From Ferruginibacter sp. (GTDB lineage: Bacteria; Bacteroidota; Bacteroidia; Chitinophagales; Chitinophagaceae): DNA of 64,000 nucleotides. Each line of letters begins with the position of its first letter. Within the stretch, counting starts at the first letter, position 1. Both the position numbers and the translations under genes were made by a program. Shown piece by piece: positions 44,380 through 54,372 of the stretch. The notes below the pieces were generated by a model that was not told where the DNA came from, made no database searches, and saw only the letters and a program-made list of their open reading frames with translations. Where the stretch lies: NCBI GenBank assembly GCA_030831945.1, contig JAURKC010000013.1, positions 62,001-126,000 on the forward strand. Direction: 5' to 3'.

Positions 44380-45789
44380 ATGAATGCAATCTTATTAACA
44401 GCAGTTTGGGGTATTATTATGATGTTTGGAGGTGTGTTCTTCAAAAGTAAGCAAACCCCTAAATACTGGGCTATAGCCGGCTTGGTAATAATTATTATTT
44501 CGAATTATCTAGAACTTACAACTGGTGCATCTTTTTTCGAAATAGAAACCAAGTACATGCTTTCTTTCAATAGCTTTAATTTAACTTTTATAACGATTGC
44601 ATTAGTTAGTACTTTATTATATTTTTTATTAAGTGGCAGCGATATCGAAAAAGTAGGGGATAATGTGTCTGAATATTTCGCTTTGATATTTTTTGTTTTA
44701 TGTGGTGTTTGTCTTTCTGCAACTTACAATACATTATTAATATTATTTCTTGGTATAGAAATCATGTCCATCCCATTGTATATTTTAACTGGATCTGATA
44801 AAAGAAATTTGAAAAGCAATGAAGCTGCTTTGAAATATTTTTTGATGGGAGCTTTTTCTACTGGTATTATGTTAATGGGTATCGCATTTCTTTATGGAGG
44901 AAATAGTGACGGTTCTTTTTTTATTAATAGCTTCAATTTCGGCGAAGGAAAGATGCCCGTTTTTATTGCTATAGGAATGGTATTTATGTTGATTGCTTTA
45001 TCCTTTAAAGTGTCTGCTGCTCCATTTCATTTTTGGACTCCGGATGTGTATGAAGGGGCACCTACTGTTTTTACTTCTTTTATGGCTACCGTCGTTAAGA
45101 TCGCAGGCTTTATTGCTTTTATTCGTTTATTTGAAAACTCATTTGGAAAGGTTCAAGCGCAATGGCAACTATTGGTTTCAGTCATCACCGCAGCAACTCT
45201 TTTTATTGGTAACCTAACGGCAGTTTTTCAGCAGAGTGTAAAAAGAATGCTGGCCTATTCTAGCATTGCTCAAGCTGGTTTTATGTTATTAGCTGTTTTT
45301 GCCTTAAATAAGACTGCTATGCAGGGTTTAATTTTATATTCTGCTGCCTATAGTTTGGCTACTATTGGCCTTTTTGCGATATTGATTAGGATGTATGATT
45401 ACACAATCGATGGCTTTAATGGACTGGCAAAGAGCCAGCCTGTACTAGCAGTTACTGCCACCATATTTTTGTTGTCTTTAACCGGTATCCCTCTGACCGC
45501 AGGATTCCAAAGCAAATTTTTAATGTTAGTAGCAGCGATTCGTGATGGTCACCATCATTGGTTAGTATTTTGGGCAATCCTTTGCGCTGCAGTAAGTGCC
45601 TATTATTATTTTAAAATTATTCAGGCAATGTTTTTTAAGGTAGCTGGACAAGAAGTACAGGAACATGGTTCTATTGCTGAAGGCTCAACCATTACAACTG
45701 GTTTTAAAGTCCTTTTAGTCCTAACAGCCATCTTGATAATTTTATTAGGAATATTCCCTTCCTTATTAACTGATTCCTTGCTTTTTTAA
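44380..45789 (+). CDS. nuoN: NADH-quinone oxidoreductase subunit N
   Basis: The third antiporter-like pump, 469 residues. Diagnostic segments are SKVSAAPFHFWTPDVYEGAPT-type (VSAAPFHFWTPDVYEGAPT) and KRMLAYSSIAQAGF. Last gene of the complex I operon. No clear intrinsic terminator follows; a small TAGATTA/TAATCTA inverted repeat at 45836-45850 lies in the gap. Confidence 0.95.
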   Translation: MNAILLTAVWGIIMMFGGVFFKSKQTPKYWAIAGLVIIIISNYLELTTGASFFEIETKYMLSFNSFNLTFITIALVSTLLYFLLSGSDIEKVGDNVSEYFALIFFVLCGVCLSATYNTLLILFLGIEIMSIPLYILTGSDKRNLKSNEAALKYFLMGAFSTGIMLMGIAFLYGGNSDGSFFINSFNFGEGKMPVFIAIGMVFMLIALSFKVSAAPFHFWTPDVYEGAPTVFTSFMATVVKIAGFIAFIRLFENSFGKVQAQWQLLVSVITAATLFIGNLTAVFQQSVKRMLAYSSIAQAGFMLLAVFALNKTAMQGLILYSAAYSLATIGLFAILIRMYDYTIDGFNGLAKSQPVLAVTATIFLLSLTGIPLTAGFQSKFLMLVAAIRDGHHHWLVFWAILCAAVSAYYYFKIIQAMFFKVAGQEVQEHGSIAEGSTITTGFKVLLVLTAILIILLGIFPSLLTDSLLF

Positions 45790-45967
45790 TTTCATTAATT
45801 AAAGGGCGTTTCTTTGAAGTGAATAGGTCTTTCTTTAGATTATTAATCTATTGAAACTCCCAATAAATGACCTCTTAATGCGATTTATATATTCTAAATT
45901 ACCGCTTATAATCTTTTTTACCGCTATCAACTATTTCGGAATTAACTTTATTGTGAATTAAATTTTC

Positions 45968-47251
45968 ATGAAGACAGCTGACTCTATTACACTTTCTTAC
46001 AATACGATCAAAAGTAACCGTTTAAGAACAGCGATTACAGTTATCATTATTGCCTTGGGTATAATGGCACTAATAGCTATTATTACAGCGGTAGAAGCGG
46101 TTAATCAAAGTCTTACAAAAAGCTTTTCCACTATGGGAGCCAATGCTTTTAGCATTCGCTTTAGGGAGCGGAATATCCAATTCGGTGGTGGGCCTAATCG
46201 TCAAGATGCCAAAATCTCCTCTAGAAAGTCGTTGGTTGCTAAAAAGTCTAATGAAGGAAAGGTGATTACTTTTAACGAGGCTAGGGCTTTTAAGGAGCTG
46301 TATCCTTTTCCCGCAATGGTGGGTATTGGATTACCAGGGCCAGGGGGAGTTATTGTTAATACAGATGCTAAGAAAACCAACCCAGATATACGCGTTTTAG
46401 GCGGAGATGAAAATTATTTGCAATTGAATGGCTATGAACTTTCAGATGGTCGGGATTTTAACGAAGCCGATGTTGAATCAGGAAGAAGCGTTTGTATTAT
46501 TGGAAATGTAATTGCTCAAAAATTATTTGGCGAAAATACTCAACGTGCCCTTGATAAAATCATTAGTGTGTCCAACACAAAGTATCGAGTAATAGGTATT
46601 TTGAAAGATAAGGGTAGTAGTGCTTTTATGAATTCAGATAAAGTGGTGATCACCACTTATAACAATATTAGGCGAATGTTTGGTTTTGAAGGAAAGTCTT
46701 ACAATATATCAGTGATGGTAAGTGATTTAAAAATGATGGAGGTGGCTATTGGAGAGGCAAAAGGAACTTTTAGACCGGTACGTAAATTGGACATCAAGGA
46801 GGAGGATAATTTTTATATTGACCAAAGTGATAGCATCGCGCAATCTTTGATGAAAAATTTGGGTTTTTTAAAATATGCAACACTAGCCATCGCCCTAATT
46901 ACCTTAATTGGAGCAGCCATTGGTTTAATGAATATTATGCTAGTCGCTGTAAATGAGCGAACTAAAGAAATAGGGCTGATTAAGTCATTAGGTGGCAAAG
47001 CTGCTGAAGTGAGGGCTCAGTTCTTATGGGAATCTATTTTAATAAGTCTGATGGGTGCCTTTGTTGGCATCATATCTGGTATTTTATTTGGGAATATAGT
47101 TGCTGTAATTCTTAAAACAGGTTTTGTTATCCCTTGGCTTTGGATTTGTATAGGGGTAATCGTATGTTCATTAGTAGGCCTTTTAGCGGGTCTTTATCCA
47201 GCCTACAAGGCATCTAAGCTCGATCCTATTGTGGCTTTACGCTATGAATAG
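45968..47251 (+). CDS. MacB/FtsX-type ABC transporter permease
   Basis: A 427-residue membrane protein. It has one N-terminal helix (about 18-42), a periplasmic MacB-type domain (about 43-290) and three C-terminal helices (about 300-425) ending in [13 protein letters not shown], a typical FtsX-family end. Members pump or shuttle lipids, peptides or lipoproteins with an ATPase partner. The partner ATPase gene is not nearby, so the substrate is unknown. Confidence 0.83.
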   Translation: MKTADSITLSYNTIKSNRLRTAITVIIIALGIMALIAIITAVEAVNQSLTKSFSTMGANAFSIRFRERNIQFGGGPNRQDAKISSRKSLVAKKSNEGKVITFNEARAFKELYPFPAMVGIGLPGPGGVIVNTDAKKTNPDIRVLGGDENYLQLNGYELSDGRDFNEADVESGRSVCIIGNVIAQKLFGENTQRALDKIISVSNTKYRVIGILKDKGSSAFMNSDKVVITTYNNIRRMFGFEGKSYNISVMVSDLKMMEVAIGEAKGTFRPVRKLDIKEEDNFYIDQSDSIAQSLMKNLGFLKYATLAIALITLIGAAIGLMNIMLVAVNERTKEIGLIKSLGGKAAEVRAQFLWESILISLMGAFVGIISGILFGNIVAVILKTGFVIPWLWICIGVIVCSLVGLLAGLYPAYKASKLDPIVALRYE

Positions 47252-47496
47252 AAATCTCTAAAATTGCGCTATTTTAACCATTTGAATTTAATATTTTATT
47301 AATATTTTCCACATAATATTAATAATGGTTTATTTTTTTTTATTGAGGTTGTTTCATTCAATTATTTTATTAACTTGTGCCTCACTAAAATATTTCTATT
47401 TATCATTTGATGGTAGGAATAGTTTTTTTGCTTAGCATTGTAAAACGAAATTTTTTTAAAAACCAATTTTCAAATTAACACACAAAAACGAACGTT

Positions 47497-48354
47497 ATGG
47501 CAGAAACAAAATCAACTGCAAATGTAAAACCATCTACATCAGCACAAGTAAAAAAATCTAGTAATGCTATCTCATGGATTGCTCCATTGGTTTGTATCAT
47601 AGTTGGATATGCTTTCTGGAGATTTATTTTAGGAGACGCATCTGGATTTACAAAACCAGGTTCTGGCGCATTTTGGCCATCTCATGAAGGTCCAAAAGGT
47701 GCATTAAATAAAATGTATTTAGGAGGTATCATTGTACCCGTACTTATTGGTTGCCTTTTAATCGTTGTTACTTTTGTAATCGAAAGAATGTTAACGATCA
47801 CTAAAGCTACTGGAACAGGAAGTAATGCTGATTTTGTTCGTAAAGTACAATATCATCTTGCAAACAAAAATGTGGATGCAGCTTTGGCAGAATGTGATAA
47901 ACAAAAAGGATCTGTAGGAAATGTAATGAAGGCTGGATTACATCGTTATAAAGAAATGATTAGCAATACAGAATTATCTACTGATCAAAAAATAATGGCT
48001 ATTCAAAAAGAAGTAGAAGAAGCTACCTCTTTAGAATTACCGATGTTAGAAAAAAACTTAGTTTTCTTATCAACACTTGCTTCTGTTGCAACCTTAATTG
48101 GTTTGTTAGGAACGGTGGTAGGTATGATCAAGGCGTTCTCTGCATTAGGAGAAGATTCAGGTGGTGGTGCTGCAGCAACTCAATTGTCTGTTGGTATCTC
48201 TGAAGCCTTGTATAACACCGCTTTAGGTATTGGTACATCTGCATTGGCTATTATATTTTATAACGTGTTCACTACTCGTATTGATGGAATTACTTACGGT
48301 ATTGACGAGTCTGGTTTTACATTAACGCAAAGTTTTGGTTCACTTTACAAATAA
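47497..48354 (+). CDS. exbB: MotA/TolQ/ExbB proton channel protein
   Basis: The proton-channel subunit that energises TonB-dependent outer-membrane transport. 285 residues with an extra N-terminal helix, and the conserved region LATVATLIGLLGTVVGMIKAFSALG (seen as SVATLIGLLGTVVGMIKAF). First of four genes exbB-exbD-exbD-tonB. The 245-bp gap upstream holds no gene and no confident promoter. Confidence 0.92.
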   Translation: MAETKSTANVKPSTSAQVKKSSNAISWIAPLVCIIVGYAFWRFILGDASGFTKPGSGAFWPSHEGPKGALNKMYLGGIIVPVLIGCLLIVVTFVIERMLTITKATGTGSNADFVRKVQYHLANKNVDAALAECDKQKGSVGNVMKAGLHRYKEMISNTELSTDQKIMAIQKEVEEATSLELPMLEKNLVFLSTLASVATLIGLLGTVVGMIKAFSALGEDSGGGAAATQLSVGISEALYNTALGIGTSALAIIFYNVFTTRIDGITYGIDESGFTLTQSFGSLYK

Positions 48355-48413
48355 TTTGTATAGTGATTTCAATTATTTAGCATCCAATAGTAAAACAATA
48401 AAAATATTTTAAA

Positions 48414-49058
48414 ATGCCAAAAGTTAAATTACCTAGAAAGAGTACGGCGGTGGATATGACTGCGATGTGTGATGTGGCTTTTTTGCTGTTGTCCTTTTTT
48501 ATCCTGGCAACCAAAACTAAACCACCCGAAGCGGTAACGGTAGTAACACCTTCTTCTATATCTACTAGAATTGCTAAAGATGATGCCATATTAGTTACTT
48601 TAAACAAAGACGGTAAAGTTTACCTGATGTTAGGTGACAGGGCTAAAAAGCAAGCAATCTTGGAGGATATTAATACCACAAAGGCTTTAGGATTGACTCC
48701 AGAAGAAATGACTAAACTTAGAAAAATGGAATTTTACGGAATGCCATTTAATAAGATGAAAAGCATGTTACAATTGGAAACTCCAATGGAACCAAAACAA
48801 ATGGAGGGTATACCTGTAGGTGACAGCTTGAACAATGAGTTATCTGATTGGGTAGGAAGTGTCGTGAGGTCTTATTCAGGTGAAAGTATGGACAATCTGA
48901 ATTTACTGGTAAAGGGAGATAATGCTTCAAAGTATCCTACTTTTAAATACATTAAAGATGCGTTTAAGAGAAATGATATTTTTAAGTTCAAGATTGTAAC
49001 CAATCCAGAAGGTGTTCCAGCTGATTCAGAATTAGCTTTGAACCCTCCAAAAAAATAA
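48414..49058 (+). CDS. exbD: ExbD-like biopolymer transport protein (first copy)
   Basis: One of two ExbD-family proteins. It has a short cytoplasmic N-terminus, one helix (about 21-40, with the VDMTAMCDVAFLLLSFF pattern containing the proton-path aspartate) and a periplasmic domain. At 214 residues it is longer than E. coli ExbD (141). It works with ExbB. Confidence 0.88.
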   Translation: MPKVKLPRKSTAVDMTAMCDVAFLLLSFFILATKTKPPEAVTVVTPSSISTRIAKDDAILVTLNKDGKVYLMLGDRAKKQAILEDINTTKALGLTPEEMTKLRKMEFYGMPFNKMKSMLQLETPMEPKQMEGIPVGDSLNNELSDWVGSVVRSYSGESMDNLNLLVKGDNASKYPTFKYIKDAFKRNDIFKFKIVTNPEGVPADSELALNPPKK

Positions 49059-49113
49059 CAATAACCCAACGTTTGCTTTTCAGTAAAAAGGGAAGCAACT
49101 TAAAACTACCGAT

Positions 49114-49662
49114 ATGGCAGAATTGGATACATCGTCCGGCGGCGGACATAAAAAAGGGCCTGGCGTAAAAAAGGCCAAAAAAGCAAGTACCAGGGTTGAC
49201 TTGACACCTATGGTGGATTTGGGATTTCTTTTGATTACATTCTTCGTTTTTACAACAACGATGAGCACGCCAACGGCGATGTCTATGAATGAACCAAAAG
49301 AGGATCCAAATAACCAGTTGAAAGTTAAAAATTCTGGAGCAATGACTTTGTTATTGGGAAAAGATGATCAAGTATATTATTATTTCGGTGAATTGTCTGC
49401 TACAGATGCGTCTAACCAATTTAAAAGCAGCAATTTCAAAGATATTCGTCAGGTGATCCTCGATAAAAAGAAAGCTACTCCTATTGGAGATTTGATGTAC
49501 ATCATTAAATCAGATAAGGAAGCTACCTTTAAAAATGCGATTGATATCCTTGATGAAATGGCTATTAATGCTGTTCCTCCTGGGCACTATGCTGAGGTGG
49601 AAATGAGTGATACTGAAGCTCAGTTAATTAAGCTGACTGAAGACGCTAATGGCATTAAATAA
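49114..49662 (+). CDS. exbD: ExbD-like biopolymer transport protein (second copy)
   Basis: Second ExbD-family protein, 182 residues. The membrane segment VDLTPMVDLGFLLITFFVF carries the conserved aspartate. The gene arrangement with two consecutive exbD genes is frequent in Bacteroidota. The two copies differ clearly in sequence and may form a heteromeric ExbD unit. Confidence 0.88.
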   Translation: MAELDTSSGGGHKKGPGVKKAKKASTRVDLTPMVDLGFLLITFFVFTTTMSTPTAMSMNEPKEDPNNQLKVKNSGAMTLLLGKDDQVYYYFGELSATDASNQFKSSNFKDIRQVILDKKKATPIGDLMYIIKSDKEATFKNAIDILDEMAINAVPPGHYAEVEMSDTEAQLIKLTEDANGIK

Positions 49663-49711
49663 TTTATGTAACTAGTTACGTTTTTATATCTAACTAACAA
49701 AGTCTTTAACA

Positions 49712-50536
49712 ATGGAAATAAATAAAATTTTAACTGCCGACATCCTCGATATTATCTTCGATGGAAAAAATAAGGAGTACGGAGCTTATGATCTTCGGAA
49801 AACCTATAATAGCCGTTTAAAGAACGCCGTCATTATTACTGTTTCATTGGTATTATTGGCTTTACTCGGAACTATTTTATCCGATTTTATATCAAAAAAT
49901 TCAAAGGTTGAAATTGAGGTATTGGATACCCAGATGGCAGAAGTTAAGAAAAATGACGCGCCACCTCCACCACCGCCTCCTCCTCCTCCAAAAGCACCAC
50001 CACCACCCGAAATTAATCAGGTGAAATTTACCCCTCCAAAAATTGTGAAGGATGAAGAGGTGAAGGAAGATGAGAAAATCGAGGAAATTAAAGAAGACCA
50101 GGTAATCAGCACCAAAACGGTGGAAAGTGATAATAAAACACAGATTGTTGCTCCCGTTGAGGATAAAGGGACTCAGGTAGTTGAAGCTCCTAAAACTGAT
50201 GATGAGGATAAGATTTTTACCAAAGTAGAAAACGAAGCTCAGTTTCCAGGTGGTACAGCTGCATGGGTAAGGTATCTTCAGAAAAATCTGAATGCAAACA
50301 CTCCAGTTGATAATGGTGCTCGCTCAGGTACTTACCAAGTAATTGTTAAGTTTATCGTGAGTAAAGATGGTTCTATCAGTGATGTTCAGCCTGAAACCAA
50401 GCATGGTTATGGAATGGAAGAAGAAGCAATTAAGATTATTAAGCGTGGTCCAAAATGGACTCCAGCCCTACAAAATGGTAGAAATGTAAATGCCTACCGT
50501 CGTCAACCGATTACTTTTGTTGTGGAAGAACAATAA
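49712..50536 (+). CDS. tonB: TonB-like energy transducer
   Basis: A 274-residue protein with one N-terminal helix (about 37-60), a run of prolines at about 84-100, an acidic-lysine linker, and a C-terminal TonB domain (about 185-274: FPGGTAAWVRYLQKNL start, then YQVIVKFIVSKDGSISDV and GPKWTPALQNG). It transfers energy from ExbB/ExbD to outer-membrane TonB-dependent receptors. No receptor gene is next to it. A terminator at 50559-50592 ends the operon. Confidence 0.92.
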   Translation: MEINKILTADILDIIFDGKNKEYGAYDLRKTYNSRLKNAVIITVSLVLLALLGTILSDFISKNSKVEIEVLDTQMAEVKKNDAPPPPPPPPPPKAPPPPEINQVKFTPPKIVKDEEVKEDEKIEEIKEDQVISTKTVESDNKTQIVAPVEDKGTQVVEAPKTDDEDKIFTKVENEAQFPGGTAAWVRYLQKNLNANTPVDNGARSGTYQVIVKFIVSKDGSISDVQPETKHGYGMEEEAIKIIKRGPKWTPALQNGRNVNAYRRQPITFVVEEQ

Positions 50537-50558
50537 TAACCACTTTTAAATTTTTCAT

Positions 50559-50592
50559 ATCCCTCTACATTTTTTGTAGGGGGATTTTTTTT
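50559..50592 (+). terminator. Terminator of exbB-exbD-exbD-tonB
   Basis: An 11-bp stem with one wobble pair (50559-50569 with 50575-50585), a 5-T loop and a T-run tail. Confidence 0.85.
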
Positions 50593-50639
50593 ACTAAAAA
50601 ATGCTTCTTTGATTTTGATTCTTTCGAATTCAGAGATGG

Positions 50640-50647
50640 TATCTTTG
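50640..50647 (+). promoter_or_regulatory. -7 element 4 nt before the mnmE ATG
   Basis: TATCTTTG is followed by TTTC and the ATG at 50652. The nearest TTG (50615-50617) is 22 nt upstream, slightly beyond the ideal spacing. Confidence 0.45.
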
Positions 50648-50651
50648 TTTC

Positions 50652-52034
50652 ATGTTACAGAAAATCTCAGGCTGGGATGATACGATTGTTGCACTGGCTA
50701 CACCACCAGGTGTAGGGGCTATTGGTGTAATTAGGTTAAGTGGTAAAAATGCTTTTGATATAGCCAATTTATTATTTGCTCCTAAAGATCTGATGAATCA
50801 AAAATCACATACTATTCATGTTGGTATGCTGAGTGATGAAGGATTAAATATCGACGAGGTAGTAGTTTCTTTGTTTAAAGGTCCAAAGAGCTATACTGGG
50901 GAAGACGTAATTGAAATAGGCTGTCATGGTAGTCCTTATGTGCAACAGCAAATAATAGGAGCTTGTATTCGAAAAGGAGCGCGCATAGCTAAACCTGGCG
51001 AATTTACTCAACGTGCTTTTTTGAATGGCAAGTTGGATCTTACCCAGGCCGAAGCAGTAGCAGATTTAATTGCGAGTAATACAGCGGCATCGCAAAAAAC
51101 TGCCTTGCATAATATTCGCGGTGGATTTAGTATCGTGTTAAAGGAATTACGAGAGCAGCTGATTGGGTTTTCAGCTTTGATAGAACTAGAACTTGATTTT
51201 AGTGAAGAAGATGTAGAATTTGCTGATCGCGCTAAATTTGATGCTATTATTCAGTCAGCTCAAATTACAACGCAGCAATTATTGGAGTCTTTTCAGTTGG
51301 GAAATGTTATAAAAAATGGAGTTACCGTTGCGATCATAGGTAAACCCAATGCAGGGAAAAGCACTTTGCTCAATACCTTGTTAAATGAAAACAGAGCCAT
51401 TGTAAGCGAGATCGCTGGGACAACTAGAGATACGATTGAAGAAGTTATTAATATCAAAGGTATTTTATTTCGATTGATAGACACAGCGGGTATTCGACAC
51501 AATAGTACGGATGTGATTGAATTAGTAGGAATAGAAAAGAGTTTGGAGAAAATGCAGCAGGCTGATGTCATTCTGTATATTTTTGATATCAATGAAATGG
51601 AATCAGCTGAATTAACTGAGCGGGTTAGGGAATTTGAAAAATTAAATAAGCAATTTGTATTGGCAGGTAATAAAGCAGATATTGCTACAATAGATGTAGC
51701 CGAAAAATTTGGTGCTGCGCAAAAGATCTTTTCGATTTCTGCCAAAAATAAAATGGGGATTGAGCAAATCAAAGATGCCCTGTTTGACTCTACTGTTGGC
51801 GAAATACCGGTCACTGAAAATGTGGTAGTAACCAATGCCCGCCACTTTAGTGCCTTGCAGCAGGTTAACCAATCACTGACAGATATAAAACAGGGACTTG
51901 ATTCGGGTAGAGCTACCGATCTAGTTGCTTTGGATATTCGTCGTTGTTTGCATTTTATTTCTGAAATTACAGGTGATATTTCTAACGAAGATGTGTTGGA
52001 TTTTATTTTTTCTAAGTTTTGTATCGGAAAGTAA
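50652..52034 (+). CDS. mnmE: tRNA modification GTPase MnmE
   Basis: With MnmG it makes the 5-carboxymethylaminomethyl group on U34 of certain tRNAs. The 460-residue protein has the N-terminal folate-binding domain (ALATPPGVGAIGVIRLSG), a helical domain and the inserted G domain with GKPNAGKSTLL, DTAG and NKAD. It ends in FCIGK, the Cx(I/G)GK signature that holds the catalytic cysteine. A long antisense ORF (51293-52039) is a shadow of this gene. Confidence 0.96.
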   Translation: MLQKISGWDDTIVALATPPGVGAIGVIRLSGKNAFDIANLLFAPKDLMNQKSHTIHVGMLSDEGLNIDEVVVSLFKGPKSYTGEDVIEIGCHGSPYVQQQIIGACIRKGARIAKPGEFTQRAFLNGKLDLTQAEAVADLIASNTAASQKTALHNIRGGFSIVLKELREQLIGFSALIELELDFSEEDVEFADRAKFDAIIQSAQITTQQLLESFQLGNVIKNGVTVAIIGKPNAGKSTLLNTLLNENRAIVSEIAGTTRDTIEEVINIKGILFRLIDTAGIRHNSTDVIELVGIEKSLEKMQQADVILYIFDINEMESAELTERVREFEKLNKQFVLAGNKADIATIDVAEKFGAAQKIFSISAKNKMGIEQIKDALFDSTVGEIPVTENVVVTNARHFSALQQVNQSLTDIKQGLDSGRATDLVALDIRRCLHFISEITGDISNEDVLDFIFSKFCIGK

Positions 52035-52066
52035 TTCAATGAATCATACTTTTTAAAACTATTTTA

Positions 52067-52372
52067 ATGACTATAGGAAATTTAGAGGTCGCAGAGAATG
52101 TATTTCCTGAAAAAATGTATTGGAAAGAAGCTAAAAGAGCCTGCGCATCTTTAGGAGAGGGGTGGCGATTACCCACTAAAGATGAACTAAATATTTTGTT
52201 CGAAAACAAGGATAAAATAGGGGGATTTATTGAGAATTACTATTGGAGTTCTACAGAAACAAAAGGGGTATACAGTGCATGGATACAGCTTTTTGATGAT
52301 GTGGGTGTTCAGTTCAATTCCTATGTGAAGGGGTTTAAATATAATGCTCGAGCGGTTCGGGATCTGCAATAA
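52067..52372 (+). CDS. Small DUF1566 (Lcl/FGE-like C-terminal) domain protein
   Basis: A 101-residue protein that is nearly all one DUF1566-like domain: YWKEAKRACASLGEGWRLPTKDEL and YYWSSTE, then AWIQLF and ending ARAVRDL. The fold is related to the formylglycine-generating/C-type lectin group. There is no signal peptide, which is unusual because most such domains are exported. Function unknown. It is 33 bp after mnmE. Confidence 0.75.
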   Translation: MTIGNLEVAENVFPEKMYWKEAKRACASLGEGWRLPTKDELNILFENKDKIGGFIENYYWSSTETKGVYSAWIQLFDDVGVQFNSYVKGFKYNARAVRDLQ

Positions 52373-52443
52373 ATTAGCTAATTTGATAGCTCACTTAATA
52401 GTAACCAGTCGTAAACTTTATAAACTTTTAATTATTTTCAACC

Positions 52444-52854
52444 ATGAATTTAAAAATAAATCACTTGCAGCATGTCGGTATTCCAGTTACTGATATTGAA
52501 ATTTCTCAGTCCTTTTATGAGCGATTGGGATTTCAAAGAGCAATGAATGCTACTTTTATGCACGAAGGTGAGCAGGGCAAAGTGTCAATGATGAAGCGAG
52601 AGGGGATTATTATTGAATTATACCAAATGCCCGAGGCTGAACTGGTTAACGTTAGACAAAGAAAGGATGGAAGAATTGATCATATTGCCTTTGATGTGGA
52701 TGATATCAATGAAACATTTAATCTACTAAAAAATGAAGGCTTTTCAATTATTGAAGAACAACCCGTTTTTTTAAATTTTTGGGTTAAGGGCTGTAAATAT
52801 TTTTATATCCTCGGACCTGATGGCGAAAGATTAGAGTTCTGTCAAATTTTATAG
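52444..52854 (+). CDS. VOC superfamily (glyoxalase-like) protein
   Basis: A 136-residue protein of the vicinal oxygen chelate fold, with two beta-alpha-beta-beta-beta units: LQHVGIPVTDIEISQSFYERLGF at the N-terminus and DHIAFDVDDI in the second half, ending GPDGERLEFCQIL. The likely metal ligands (His12, Glu53-like, His79-like and Glu131) fit a dioxygenase or lyase, but the substrate cannot be inferred. Confidence 0.85.
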   Translation: MNLKINHLQHVGIPVTDIEISQSFYERLGFQRAMNATFMHEGEQGKVSMMKREGIIIELYQMPEAELVNVRQRKDGRIDHIAFDVDDINETFNLLKNEGFSIIEEQPVFLNFWVKGCKYFYILGPDGERLEFCQIL

Positions 52855-52875
52855 ACCATTTAACTTCAAATTGAT

Positions 52876-54372
52876 TTAAACTTTTAAATTATCAGGAAAA
52901 TATAAATTAGCTAAATTAGAAAATTCATCCCCTCGCATAAAAATTGAAATATCTACTTCTGAATAATTATTTTTTCCAGTAGCCGCTAATAATTCATTGG
53001 CAGCATGTAAGGTGTTTTTATGAAAGTGATACACCCTTTCAAATTTTTCTCTCACCACCAACCCTTTCATTAGCATCTTATCCTGTGTAGCAATGCCTGT
53101 AGGGCATTCATTGTTATTGCATCGCAAAGCTTGAATACAACCCAGTGAAAACAAAAATCCTCTAGCACTATTACAAATATCTGCACCCAAAGCAATAGCT
53201 CTTAAAATGGAATAACCTGAAATGATTTTGCCACTGCAGATAATTCGAATTTTATCTCTTATTCCTAAATTGATCAATGTTTTGTTTACAAATATTAATG
53301 CTGGCTCAAAGGGCATTCCAACTCCGTCAGAAAATTCTGGAGGTGCTGCACCTGTTCCTCCTTCAGCTCCATCCACTGTTATAAAATCAGGATAACAGTT
53401 TTGTTGAATCATCTCTTTACACAAGTCTTCAAACTCACTCGTTTCTCCAATGCAAAGTTTAAAACCAATGGGTTTTCCATTAGACAACTGACGCAATTGA
53501 GCTATGAATTCAATCATTCCTTTATAATCTTTAAATGCTGAGTGGCTAGGTGGAGACAGAATGGTAGTGAAAGGCGCTACACCCCTAATTTTAGCAATTT
53601 CGAGCGTATTTTTTTGTGCAGGAAGTACACCACCATGACCCGGTTTTGCACCTTGTGAAAGCTTTATTTCAATCATTTTCACCGCAGGCAAATTAGCCTT
53701 TTCAGAAAATTTGTCTGCATCAAAATTACCCTCCTTATCTCTGCATCCAAAATAGCCAGTCCCTATTTGCCAAGTAATATCTCCGCCTTGCAAATGAAAG
53801 GCAGTCAATCCGCCTTCTCCTGTATTGTGGTAGAACTTACCCTTTTGTGCACCTTGATTTAAAGCTTTAATAGCATTTTCACTGAGTGATCCAAAACTCA
53901 TGGCCGAAATATTCAGTAAGGAGGCTGAATAAGGTTTTTTACAATCTGGGCCTCCAACTAGAATCCTTGGAAGTTCTTCTTTTACCTTAGAAGGAAACAT
54001 CGAGTGTTTTATTCCTTCATAATTTGGTTGGTTCAAATGTAATTGCGTTCCAAAGGGGGTAGACGAATCGATATTTTTTGATCTTCGATAAATTAAAGAC
54101 CGCTCATTTCTTGAAAATGGTTTTCCATCTGTAGAACGTTCAATAAAATATTGTTGTATTTCAGGGGAAATCATTTCAAATAGATACCTGAAATAGCCTA
54201 TTACAGGGAAGTTTCTTAAGATAGTATGTTTGGTTTGATTAGCATTTTGAAATCCAACGACTAATAAGATGAGAAAAATTACAGGAATAACAGGCCCTAT
54301 AATTTGATAGAAATATAGAAAAATGGAGATGCCTGTTAGGACAATTCCGTAAATGAAAAATTGTTTTCTCAT
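52876..54372 (-). CDS. FMN-binding glutamate synthase-like protein, membrane-anchored
   Basis: A 498-residue protein related to the FMN-binding domain of glutamate synthase. Two hydrophobic segments lie at the N-terminus (about 1-40). The catalytic barrel follows with SFGSLSENAIKALN, HNTGEGGLT, SQGAKPGHGG and TVDGAEGGTGAAPPEF. A three-cysteine motif C-x5-C-x4-C (CIQALRCNNNEC) matches the [3Fe-4S] ligand set of GltB. It lacks the glutaminase domain. Its natural substrate is not known. It is transcribed opposite to its neighbours. Confidence 0.88.
   Translation of the reverse strand: MRKQFFIYGIVLTGISIFLYFYQIIGPVIPVIFLILLVVGFQNANQTKHTILRNFPVIGYFRYLFEMISPEIQQYFIERSTDGKPFSRNERSLIYRRSKNIDSSTPFGTQLHLNQPNYEGIKHSMFPSKVKEELPRILVGGPDCKKPYSASLLNISAMSFGSLSENAIKALNQGAQKGKFYHNTGEGGLTAFHLQGGDITWQIGTGYFGCRDKEGNFDADKFSEKANLPAVKMIEIKLSQGAKPGHGGVLPAQKNTLEIAKIRGVAPFTTILSPPSHSAFKDYKGMIEFIAQLRQLSNGKPIGFKLCIGETSEFEDLCKEMIQQNCYPDFITVDGAEGGTGAAPPEFSDGVGMPFEPALIFVNKTLINLGIRDKIRIICSGKIISGYSILRAIALGADICNSARGFLFSLGCIQALRCNNNECPTGIATQDKMLMKGLVVREKFERVYHFHKNTLHAANELLAATGKNNYSEVDISIFMRGDEFSNLANLYFPDNLKV

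Noticed and set aside
45836..45850. TAGATTA T TAATCTA palindrome after nuoN as a terminator or operator
   Set aside because: Seven A+T-rich base pairs with one central base are too weak in a region of this composition, and no T tract follows.
51293..52039. Long minus-strand open frame of 248 codons
   Set aside because: It is fully antisense to mnmE, which has all catalytic motifs; the open frame reflects codon bias on the other strand.
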